From contig JAKAKS010000004.1 in NCBI GenBank assembly GCA_021813405.1, positions 1 to 32,581 on the forward strand: a stretch of 32,581 bases of DNA, in the 5' to 3' direction. Under the pieces are notes generated by a model. The model did no database searches. It was not told where the DNA came from and worked only from the letters and a program-made list of their open reading frames with translations. Below are positions 26,192 through 32,581 of the stretch, in pieces. Numbering within the stretch: position 1 is the first letter of the stretch; each line of letters opens with the position of its first letter. This DNA is from Nitrospirota bacterium. Its GTDB lineage: Bacteria; Nitrospirota; Thermodesulfovibrionia; Thermodesulfovibrionales; JdFR-88. The translations under genes were made by a program, and so were the position numbers.

Positions 26192-27598
26192 TTAGAACAC
26201 CACGTCCACAAGCACCTTGAATATCTTGTCCGTCTCGCTTGCCCCCTGTGCTACAGGAATAGTGCCGCCCGTCAGGTAATTGCTCTTCACATCGGCGTAG
26301 ATGAACTGCACCTTTGTGTTGTACCAGGGCAGGTAGTTCAGGCCCACAAGCCAGGTGTGCTGTGTTCTTGCGGGGTCGAAGTCGTTAGGGTCAACATGGA
26401 AATTATTCACCCAGTTGTACTGGCCCACTACGCCATACGTCCTGTTATAAAAATAATCCGCCTCAACGGCGCCGCCGTTAAAGCTCCTTTTATCGCCGGC
26501 CCCTAGTGTGCCCGGCAAATTACCCTCGAAAGTACCAAGCGGCGCCAGCCCTGTTTCCTGGCCGAAGCCGAAGATGCCCTTTGCCTCAACAAGGTGCTGG
26601 CCGGCATCGCCCAGGTCCTGCTCCAGGGAGGCGTCAATATATTGTCTGTTTACATGGGTGCTGCCTATGAAGGTCGTCACACCGGTATCAGACACGTTCT
26701 CCCGTCCGGTATATACCGCGCCGCCAAAAGTGACCGAGCCATGCGGCAGGCTCTGGTCCCAGGCAAGCCTTCCATACAGTCCAAACGGGTTGCCCGTTGC
26801 GCCCTCGGCAGTGCCAAAAGGCGTAGCCGGCAAGCTATGCATGAATGAAGCCGCAACCCCGTCGGCGTCTTCCACGTTGCCGCCCCTGGTTGCGCCTATG
26901 GCCGCATAGAGCCGGTTGTCCAGGAAATATCCGTGAATCACGCCGCCAAGGTTGTTGCCGTCCCAGAAATTGTAAGTCCAGCCCTTGTTCAGCACCCAGG
27001 GAAGCCCTTCGGTGTCCGGTGAGGCTATATCCCTGTCCCAGCCGCCGAAGCTGTTAAACGGGTCCGCGGCGGTCGGCAATCCGTAAAAAAGCACCGCTCC
27101 TATGGTGTCGCCGTTGCTGAAAGGATACGCGAAGGCCACCTTGGATACGGCCACGCTGAAGCTGCCACCCGGTATCGAGCCGCTCTCCACGCTGGTAAAC
27201 ACGCCTGCGTACTTGTAAATGCGGCTTGCAAAAAATATCTGCATGTTATCGATCTGGGTTGTGTTTACGTTGTAAGAATTATTTACCGGATTGGGATTGG
27301 GCGCAGAGCCATCCTGCTCAAGCTGGTATGGCTCAAAGATGATGCGCGCGGACACGGGAAACACGTAAAAAAGATTAAGCCTGTCGTTTTTGATGACGTT
27401 CCAGTCCGGCGACGCGTCCGTATATGCGTTTACCTTGAACTGCCTTCCGTACTGGTTTAAGTTGGGCCATACCGTATGGCAGGCCGAGCACGGCGCTTTT
27501 ATCTGCCTGGCAAAAGAAGGAACGGCCTCCGCCCTCTGCGTTACAGAAAAGACAAGAACCGGCATGAGCAAGGCAAGCAGCAGCAAAAGTTTCTTCAT
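26192..27598 (-). CDS. Cyc2-like fused monoheme cytochrome-porin
   Basis: 468 aa from the ATG at 27598, fixed by AGGAGG upstream and by the signal peptide (cleavage near Ala25). The mature N-terminus reads VPSFARQ..., one heme site C37SACH41, then TVWPNLNQYGRQFKVNAYT. This is the N-terminal pattern of Cyc2-type outer-membrane cytochromes, where a small heme plug is fused to a ~16-strand barrel. The remaining ~400 residues alternate as barrel strands and end in ...DVVF, a C-terminal Phe. Cyc2 oxidises Fe(II) at the cell surface, but related proteins occur in organisms not known to oxidise iron, so the donor is inferred. It lies 13 nt after the cupredoxin gene and is cotranscribed with it. Confidence 0.75.
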   Translation of the reverse strand: MKKLLLLLALLMPVLVFSVTQRAEAVPSFARQIKAPCSACHTVWPNLNQYGRQFKVNAYTDASPDWNVIKNDRLNLFYVFPVSARIIFEPYQLEQDGSAPNPNPVNNSYNVNTTQIDNMQIFFASRIYKYAGVFTSVESGSIPGGSFSVAVSKVAFAYPFSNGDTIGAVLFYGLPTAADPFNSFGGWDRDIASPDTEGLPWVLNKGWTYNFWDGNNLGGVIHGYFLDNRLYAAIGATRGGNVEDADGVAASFMHSLPATPFGTAEGATGNPFGLYGRLAWDQSLPHGSVTFGGAVYTGRENVSDTGVTTFIGSTHVNRQYIDASLEQDLGDAGQHLVEAKGIFGFGQETGLAPLGTFEGNLPGTLGAGDKRSFNGGAVEADYFYNRTYGVVGQYNWVNNFHVDPNDFDPARTQHTWLVGLNYLPWYNTKVQFIYADVKSNYLTGGTIPVAQGASETDKIFKVLVDVVF

Positions 27599-27611
27599 GC
27601 AATTCCCTCCT

Positions 27612-28346
27612 TTAGAAAGTTTTTCTGGCTGCGGTTTTCCTGTAAGGTATCTGGATTGTGGTGGCCCTACCCCCTGACACATTTACGTTTTTAACGTCCT
27701 CGGTCCCAAGGTCCGCATGCCAGGCCTCCACAGTATACGTGCCGGGCGGCACATTCCTTATCGCAAAATGCCCGTTAGAGTCCGTGACGGCCGCATACGG
27801 ATTATCGAATACGTAAAGATAACCGCGCATCCAGGGGTGGACATCGCAGGTTATCTTCATTATGCCCGTTTGGGTAAGCACTCTTGTCACCTGCGTTCCT
27901 TTCCCCTGCAGGCTAACATTGTAATAAGTAGTGTGATGCATGTATGTGTGGATATTGTGGAATATCGGGTCGGCATTTCTGAATATGAGAGGGCTGCCCA
28001 CAAAGCCTATTCCAGTGTGCGGCACGAATGCGCATTTGCTGTTGTCCACAACATAAGGCTGCCTTGGCGCCGGGGCCCCAGCCGGGATGTTTTTCAGGAA
28101 AACGACCACGTTCTGTATTTTTTTATTTCTGATCAGGTATTTTTGCGCCGGCATGGTCCTGGGGCAGTAATTCATATTCATCGTCGAGTGCACAACCGGG
28201 TCCCTGGGCGGCACGCCGTCAAACACAACCGTCCCTTCAACCGTTCCGCCATTGCTTACCATTCTCACTGTGTATGCGTGCGCCGGGACAGGCAACCGGA
28301 ATGCAAATATCAAAAGCAGCAATACCAAAAGGCGTTTCCTGAACAT
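27612..28346 (-). CDS. Exported amicyanin-like cupredoxin with carboxypeptidase-regulatory-like tail
   Basis: 244 aa from the ATG at 28346 (GGGAGG 5 nt upstream; the GTG 3 nt earlier is too close). Signal peptide ends near Ala24. The type-1 copper site is visible: His130 (DPIFHNIH), Cys167, His170 and Met173 in CDVHPWM, the tight Cys-x2-His-x2-Met loop of amicyanin. Residues ~180-235 (VTDSNGHFAIRNVPPGTYTVEAWH) form the carboxypeptidase-regulatory-like strand pattern. Such proteins recur in environmental bacteria without assigned function. Placed 13 nt before the Cyc2-like gene, it is a good candidate periplasmic partner, as rusticyanin is for Cyc2 in Acidithiobacillus. Confidence 0.82.
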   Translation of the reverse strand: MFRKRLLVLLLLIFAFRLPVPAHAYTVRMVSNGGTVEGTVVFDGVPPRDPVVHSTMNMNYCPRTMPAQKYLIRNKKIQNVVVFLKNIPAGAPAPRQPYVVDNSKCAFVPHTGIGFVGSPLIFRNADPIFHNIHTYMHHTTYYNVSLQGKGTQVTRVLTQTGIMKITCDVHPWMRGYLYVFDNPYAAVTDSNGHFAIRNVPPGTYTVEAWHADLGTEDVKNVNVSGGRATTIQIPYRKTAARKTF

Positions 28347-28429
28347 CACAACCTCCCTTGTAAGATCAACGCCCGTAAAGGGCGCTCCTCTTCTGTCACT
28401 CCGAACGGCAAAAGTAGAATGCTGTATAG

Positions 28430-28458
28430 TTTTTATCAGAAGGGCATATCCCTGTCAA
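28430..28458 (-). promoter_or_regulatory. Promoter of the cupredoxin/cyc2-like operon
   Basis: Minus-strand perfect TTGACA (28453-28458), 17-bp spacer, TAAAAA (28430-28435). The leader is about 75 nt and ends in GGGAGG. Confidence 0.6.
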
Positions 28459-28474
28459 GGAAAAAATTTGACAG
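28452..28474. promoter_or_regulatory. 23-bp dyad joining two divergent -35 boxes
   Basis: CTGTCAA (28452-28458) and TTGACAG (28468-28474) are perfect inverted arms 9 bp apart, and each contains the -35 of one divergent promoter. Two polymerases cannot sit here together, and a dimeric regulator could bind the dyad. Confidence 0.55.
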
Positions 28475-28496
28475 CACCCTTTAAAACAATTTAAAT
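28468..28496 (+). promoter_or_regulatory. Promoter of the pentaheme cytochrome
   Basis: Perfect TTGACA (28468-28473), 17-bp spacer, TTAAAT (28491-28496, 4 of 6), in an AT-rich block. The leader to the ATG at 28533 is about 30 nt. Confidence 0.55.
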
Positions 28497-28532
28497 TTTA
28501 AGGAAATTTCAATGGTGAACTGGAGGGTAAAC

Positions 28533-29999
28533 ATGAGAAAGTGCGCCGGAGCGTTCCTGGTGTTAATGTTGTTTGCAACCGTAGGCCTTTGCACCGTGGC
28601 ATCTGCCAACTCCGGGTACTTCCACGTGAACCGGGAATTTTACCCGTATTACCCTTCACTTGTCAGATGGAACAAATCCCATGCGCCTTTTACCGCTCCG
28701 GAGGTCTGCAAGGACTGCCACCCCAAGCAATATGAAGAATGGACGGGGTCACTGCATGCGCTTGCCTTCCAGGACCCGCTTTACCAGGGCGAACTGAATA
28801 AGACTTACAAGTTTGGAGGGCAGCAGGTTGCCCGCCAATGCAACGGGTGCCATTCCCCCGCAGGCATGGTCACGGGCGAGATAAAGGGGCCGGGCATAGC
28901 GGACCTGAGTTCGCTGGCCCTTGCCGGCGTTTCCTGCGACATATGCCATTCCATAAGCGGCACCACCCACCTTGAGACCCCAAGCCACGAGCCGGAAAAC
29001 GGCTCCTTCATACTATCGCCAGGCGTGGACTCCGAAAACGGGATATCACTGATAAAACGCGGGCCTTGGAAGCCGGGCAAGGACTGCGGCGGAGGCTTTC
29101 ATGAGTGCACAGTGTCGCCTCTGCACCTCAGTGCGGACCTCTGCGCGGGCTGCCACCAGGTGTACCATTATTCGGACCACTTCCCGCTGGAGACCACGTA
29201 TCTTGAATGGAAGCACGGCGCATATGCCCAGAAGGGGATACTTTGCCAGGACTGCCACATGGTGGACCTGAAAACTTTTATAAAGAGCGCAGACGACTAC
29301 CGCAAACCGCTCCGCAGCGAATACCGCCATTATTTTAACGGGGCCAACTATCTAATCTATTACCTGGCGGAGCAGGCCGCGCTAAAGGCCGGCAATGTGA
29401 AAAAAGCCGCCATCCTCAAAGACAAATACCAAATGGCCATAAAACGGCTCCAGCTTGCCGCGGACCTCTCCATCTCGCCCGTTTACAGGGATGGAAAGCT
29501 GGAGGAAATCAAGGTTGAGGTCAAAAATATCCGGGCTGGGCACAACCTGCCCACTTCGCTTACCAACGTCCGCCAGATGTGGCTGGAGCTTACCGCCCTG
29601 GATGGCACAGGCAAAGTGCTGTTTACCAGCGGGACCCTGGACGCCAGGGGCCATCTGCCCAAAAACACAAGGATATTTGATTCAGAAGGAAGGGGGGACC
29701 AGTTCCATTTCTTCCTGAACAGATGGGTTGTTACCTCCTTTACTAAAAACGAGACCATTCCGCCCAAGGGGTATAAGGACGTTTATTACGGGATAAACGT
29801 GCCCGCGGGGGTAAAACAGGTTACCATCAAGGCCAGGCTGCGTTACAGGCAGGCAGACCCCGTTGTGGCTGAGGACGTCCTGAGTGCCGTCCCGGCCAGC
29901 ATAAACCTGGAACAGACCTACGGGATTACCAATACCCCGGCCATGCCAGTGGTGGACATGGTTGTAAAACAGGCGGTATTCGGCTCCACGCGGCCATAA
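28533..29999 (+). CDS. Exported pentaheme cytochrome c, c554-like N-domain with beta-sandwich tail
   Basis: 488 aa. The ATG at 28533 is preferred over the one at 28512 because GGAGG lies 7 nt before it and it opens a typical signal peptide (cleaved near ASA). Five CXXCH motifs (CKDCH, CNGCH, CDICH, CAGCH, CQDCH). The first is followed by PKQYEEWTGSLHA, the pattern of the cytochrome c554/c-prime family, with distal histidines in the YxxW...HA segment. Residues ~310-480 are heme-free and beta-rich, with AGHNLPTSLTNVRQMWLEL. It is divergent from the cupredoxin/cyc2-like genes and shares their control region. An electron-transfer or oxidoreductase role is inferred. Confidence 0.88.
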   Translation: MRKCAGAFLVLMLFATVGLCTVASANSGYFHVNREFYPYYPSLVRWNKSHAPFTAPEVCKDCHPKQYEEWTGSLHALAFQDPLYQGELNKTYKFGGQQVARQCNGCHSPAGMVTGEIKGPGIADLSSLALAGVSCDICHSISGTTHLETPSHEPENGSFILSPGVDSENGISLIKRGPWKPGKDCGGGFHECTVSPLHLSADLCAGCHQVYHYSDHFPLETTYLEWKHGAYAQKGILCQDCHMVDLKTFIKSADDYRKPLRSEYRHYFNGANYLIYYLAEQAALKAGNVKKAAILKDKYQMAIKRLQLAADLSISPVYRDGKLEEIKVEVKNIRAGHNLPTSLTNVRQMWLELTALDGTGKVLFTSGTLDARGHLPKNTRIFDSEGRGDQFHFFLNRWVVTSFTKNETIPPKGYKDVYYGINVPAGVKQVTIKARLRYRQADPVVAEDVLSAVPASINLEQTYGITNTPAMPVVDMVVKQAVFGSTRP

Positions 30000-30001
30000 C
30001 C

Positions 30002-30023
30002 GGGCAGAAAACAGGACCTGCCC
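30002..30023 (+). terminator. Likely terminator of the pentaheme cytochrome gene
   Basis: GGGCAG (30002-30007) and CTGCCC (30018-30023) stem, 10-nt loop, directly after the stop codon. The following tract is CAAAATTGATTTTT, so the U-run is displaced and the call is moderate. Confidence 0.45.
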
Positions 30024-30096
30024 CAAAATTGATTTTTAAGCGGAAGGGCGATTTCAGCCTCTTGCAGCCAAAGGCGGTTTTTGAGACGGGTTCCAG

Positions 30097-31317
30097 CTAC
30101 ATGGCAAGCTGGATTTCGGAAGCGCCCCGGTTTTCCAGGGCCGCCCAGATGGCCAGGTAGTCCCTGATCTGTCTTGTGATCAGGAAGTTTTTGCGCACGT
30201 GCTCCCTGGCACTCCGGCCCATTTCCGAAATAAGCCTTGTGTTATTAAGCAGCTGCCTGGCCCGGAACGCGGCGCCTTCAATGGAGTAAACCAGAAAACC
30301 GTTTACCCCGTGGACTATCTGGCTTGTGATGCCCCCCACGGCGCTGCCTATCACTGGCTTGCCCTTCCACATCGCCTCGCTCACCGTAAGCCCAAAACCC
30401 TCTTTAAGGGATTTTTGCAGCACTATGGTGGCAAGCCGCTGGATTGCGTTTATCTCCGTGCCGCTGCCAGGCGGAAGAAGCAGTATTTTTATGTCCTTGT
30501 CCTGTCCGGCAAATTCCATCACCTCGTTTAATACCTTTTCTCCTTCGGGGTCGTCCGAGGCCGGGCTGCCTGCAAGCACAAGGCAGCAATCGTTGTATTT
30601 TTTTACAAGCCTGTACGCCTTTATTACCCCTATCTGGTCTTTGAACCTGTCAAAACGCGATACCTGCACAAGGACCGGCCTGTCCAGAGGGATGTCAAAC
30701 TTCCCTGCTATGGCCGATATATCGCTTACCGGAAGCCCCCTGTTTTTTTCGCTGAGCGGGTCTATGGAAGGCAGCACTACAAATTCTGGGCGGGCCAGCG
30801 GCGGGGCAAATTGGGCAACTGAAAAAACAGAGGCATCATATTTTTTTACGTATTTAAGAATACGCCTGGCCACGGTCCTTGATGGCGAGGACATATCTAT
30901 ATGGCAGCGCCATATCCATTTGCCGGACTTCTTTGCCTTTATAAGCGGGGCTGGCTGGGGGTCGTGAATGAATACCACATCTGCATTCAGGTCCAGCGCG
31001 TCCGCATTTTTGCCGTTTTCCTCCTCATAATGGTCCCACATGGCATGTGTGAACCTTTCCCTGCCGCCCTGCAGGGCGTTATGGATTTTCTTTGTGATCC
31101 CGAAAAAACCGTTGTCCGCCTCTATGGTCTCCCACCGCACGTCTATTCCCAGGTCCGTTAAAAACGGCACTATGCGGCCAAGCAGTTCGGCAACACCGCC
31201 CCCGCTTCTGGTGGAGTTCACATTTAAAAGACGCCTGCCGCTAAACCGCGCCCCCAAAATCCGGAGCAGGTCCAAATCCGCCGTTGGTGATATCCCCTTG
31301 TACTTATCTATCATCAT
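30097..31317 (-). CDS. treT: TreT-like trehalose glycosyl-transferring synthase
   Basis: GT4-family GT-B glycosyltransferase of 406 aa. TreT condenses ADP- or UDP-glucose with glucose to give trehalose. The N-terminal stretch with LLNVNSTRSGGGVAELL, the WETIEADNGFF segment and KKIHNALQGG is characteristic. The C-terminal nucleotide-sugar site reads SLKEGFGLTVSEAMWKGKPVIG, with the E-x7-E pattern. Its ATG overlaps the TGA of the DUF5752 gene (ATGA). Trehalose would act as a compatible solute. Other GT4 enzymes are possible, but the N-terminus favours TreT. Confidence 0.8.
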   Translation of the reverse strand: MMIDKYKGISPTADLDLLRILGARFSGRRLLNVNSTRSGGGVAELLGRIVPFLTDLGIDVRWETIEADNGFFGITKKIHNALQGGRERFTHAMWDHYEEENGKNADALDLNADVVFIHDPQPAPLIKAKKSGKWIWRCHIDMSSPSRTVARRILKYVKKYDASVFSVAQFAPPLARPEFVVLPSIDPLSEKNRGLPVSDISAIAGKFDIPLDRPVLVQVSRFDRFKDQIGVIKAYRLVKKYNDCCLVLAGSPASDDPEGEKVLNEVMEFAGQDKDIKILLLPPGSGTEINAIQRLATIVLQKSLKEGFGLTVSEAMWKGKPVIGSAVGGITSQIVHGVNGFLVYSIEGAAFRARQLLNNTRLISEMGRSAREHVRKNFLITRQIRDYLAIWAALENRGASEIQLAM

Positions 31318-32003
31318 CTGGCAGCCGCCGCTTCTTTGCCAAGTTCTTCTTCCACATAACCGGCAAGCAATTGCCTGATGTCCTCCGTGGAGTGCATGAA
31401 GGGGTCTATCGAGCTGATTTTTTCAGCCAATTCAGCCCCTGCCGGCGTGGACGATATCCACAGGGAAAAGTCGTCAGCGCAGGAAACCCTGCTTCTGGCC
31501 TCGTAGAAATGATAATAAATGGAGCTTGCGTCGGCCTGGCCGATGGCTGAAAGAAACTCCTCCAGGCTGCTTGCGGATAGCCCGGCCGGAAATATGAATG
31601 TTACCGTATCCATAAAGTAGAACTCATGGCCCGGCAGTACGTTTCCGGGGTTTGGGAAATTTAAAAGAAAGGCCTCTATCGCGTTAAGAAGCTCGTTGCG
31701 CAAGCTTTTAATGGATTTATGCGCGAACGGGTCAATTACCGACAGGTTGTCCCCAAGCACGCGCGCTTCAAGAAACTCCCCGGCCCAGTGCGCGAAATCG
31801 TTGGTATATTCGAGGGCGCGCCCCTTGAAATAGTATTCATACGTGTGGTGGTAAATGGAGGTTTCCGGCACTATCCTGATCAGGGACATCAGTTCCGAAA
31901 GGTTCCTGGCCTTTTTCCCTGTGGACTTCGCCAGCTTTATGCACTGGTTGAAACAGAACGGGTTTTTAGCGGCCCCGGCGCCGGGCCGGCATTGAGCCTC
32001 CAT
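31314..32003 (-). CDS. DUF5752 family protein, partner of TreT
   Basis: 229 aa, no signal peptide or membrane segment. Two related halves can be seen: IYHHTYEYYFKGRALEYTNDFAHWAGEFL in the first (shown in part) and IYYHFYEARSRVSCADDFSLWI in the second, each followed by an IDPF(A/M)HxSxxxLR motif. That suggests an internal duplication of a ~100-residue unit. The domain (DUF5752, by recollection) is often coded beside or fused to TreT-like enzymes; its function is unknown. GGGGGTG precedes the ATG. Its stop overlaps the TreT start by 4 nt, so the two are translationally coupled. Confidence 0.72.
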   Translation of the reverse strand: MEAQCRPGAGAAKNPFCFNQCIKLAKSTGKKARNLSELMSLIRIVPETSIYHHTYEYYFKGRALEYTNDFAHWAGEFLEARVLGDNLSVIDPFAHKSIKSLRNELLNAIEAFLLNFPNPGNVLPGHEFYFMDTVTFIFPAGLSASSLEEFLSAIGQADASSIYYHFYEARSRVSCADDFSLWISSTPAGAELAEKISSIDPFMHSTEDIRQLLAGYVEEELGKEAAAAR

Positions 32004-32314
32004 GCGTCACCCCCAGATGTATATGTTAATTATCCTGCCGAACCGGGATATAAACAAGCGGGAAGTTTGCATCAAAGGCACACCAAGAGCAAATCTGTTC
32101 TGGCCTTAACAAATTCTTACAGAATGTATGACTCGGACACGCCAAGAAATTGCTTCCAGTTACGTCCAGGATACCACACGAACTTAGGATGACTTTACGA
32201 TGCAGAATTCGCCCTCCACTCTGCGACGTTGCTGGGTCCGTGTTGTACGGATTTCCGGAAGAACATGTTATTAGGCGAGAATTTGATGCTCACATTACTA
32301 TTGCCTTTTGAGTC

Positions 32315-32351
32315 ATTGCGAGGGGCGCGTCCGTTTGCGCCCTGTGGCAAT
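32315..32351. repeat. Intergenic hairpin repeat
   Basis: Paired arms ATTGC (32315-32319)/GCAAT (32347-32351) and, inside, GGGCG (32323-32327)/CGCCC (32338-32342). The flanking TCATTGCGAGG ... GTGGCAATCTCGTC is the pattern of a dispersed intergenic repeat widespread in Desulfobacterota and Nitrospirota genomes (from memory). Confidence 0.55.
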
Positions 32352-32386
32352 CTCGTCGTTGCCTTTGGCCGTCATTTCCAAGTGTC

Positions 32387-32581
32387 TTAATCGGAAATCC
32401 ATTTTGATTCTATTCCCAAAAGGAAAACGGTCGCTGTCCCTATTTTGTCCTTCACCTGTGTGCGATTCTGCCCGTGAGACATCTGTGCTATGTCTTTCTC
32501 AAGCCTGCTGAAATCCGGCGGCGCCACCTTGGCAGGACCAGGCTGCCGCACCAGGGGCGTGTCTTCCTCGCGGCGCATTTG
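32387..32581 (-). CDS. Possible C-terminal fragment of an unidentified protein (cut by window edge)
   Basis: A minus-strand frame open to the window edge, with a final ~64 residues rich in charged and Pro residues (PPDFSRLEKDIAQMSHGQ). The last ~25 codons run through the transposase-tag-like sequence and look like read-through into junk rather than protein. It could be the tail of a gene truncated by repeat insertion. No family recognised. Confidence 0.25.
   Translation of the reverse strand, partial: QMRREEDTPLVRQPGPAKVAPPDFSRLEKDIAQMSHGQNRTQVKDKIGTATVFLLGIESKWISD

Larger units (their letters stand above)
32004..32581. other. Terminal 578 bp: mostly non-coding, repeat debris
   Basis: Upstream flank of the trehalose operon. 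32004-32300 shows no supported gene. 32315-32351 is a hairpin repeat. Around 32425-32445 the sequence CGGTCGCTGTCCCTATTTT resembles short tags often seen flanking REP-associated transposase genes (from memory). A minus-strand frame enters from the right edge. Confidence 0.5.

Overview
The window is one contig piece from a Gram-negative, probably anaerobic or microaerophilic bacterium that lives by respiratory electron transfer. The type IV pilus operon with PilS/PilR, the rpiB-glyA-nrdR block, DapL lysine synthesis, doubled-CXXCH multiheme cytochromes, outer-membrane porins and heavy use of AGG (Arg) and ATA (Ile) codons fit Nitrospirota (Thermodesulfovibrionia-like) or Desulfobacterota. The sequence alone does not settle which. 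No rRNA, tRNA, CRISPR array, prophage or intact insertion sequence was seen.

Layout. (1) 1-8179, + strand: a tight pilus operon, pilB (5' end outside the window), pilT, pilC, a PilS-like sensor kinase, a PilR-like sigma-54 activator, and a stand-alone MshEN (PilB N-domain) protein. A 64-aa SEC-C protein follows. (2) 8808-12425, - strand: a 1205-aa CheB-CheR-PAS-histidine kinase fusion, then a 475-bp gene-free stretch holding a nested palindromic operator over a good promoter. (3) 13133-16134, - strand: rpiB, glyA, nrdR and cheR as a tightly packed operon, divergent from sodB (+). (4) 17139-20644, - strand: a major porin with a long structured leader, then dapL-folK. (5) 20763-24932, - strand: an NHL-propeller lipoprotein, a 19-heme and a 13-heme cytochrome c with matching end caps, and a PagL-like barrel protein. 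tgt diverges from this cluster. (6) 26192-29999: a Cyc2-like fused cytochrome-porin with an amicyanin-like cupredoxin (-), divergent from a pentaheme cytochrome (+). (7) 30097-32003, - strand: a TreT-like trehalose glycosyltransferase with its DUF5752 partner. The last 0.6 kb is non-coding or debris with a hairpin repeat.

How it fits together. Regions 4 to 6 encode at least four exported redox proteins (about 38 c-type hemes plus one type-1 copper), two or three outer-membrane barrels and a propeller lipoprotein. I read them as two separate extracellular electron-transfer modules. One is a heme-wire pair built from the same repeat at two lengths. The other is a Cyc2/cupredoxin module resembling outer-membrane iron-oxidation systems. 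Function is inferred from sequence only.

Start sites were revised where signal peptides or Shine-Dalgarno sites demanded it: both large cytochromes' operon partners, the cyc2-like gene, the cupredoxin, the pentaheme protein and the PagL-like protein. Several genes start with TTG or GTG. rpiB and the NHL lipoprotein have -10 boxes so close to the ATG that leaderless mRNAs are likely, and the 19-heme gene looks nearly leaderless.
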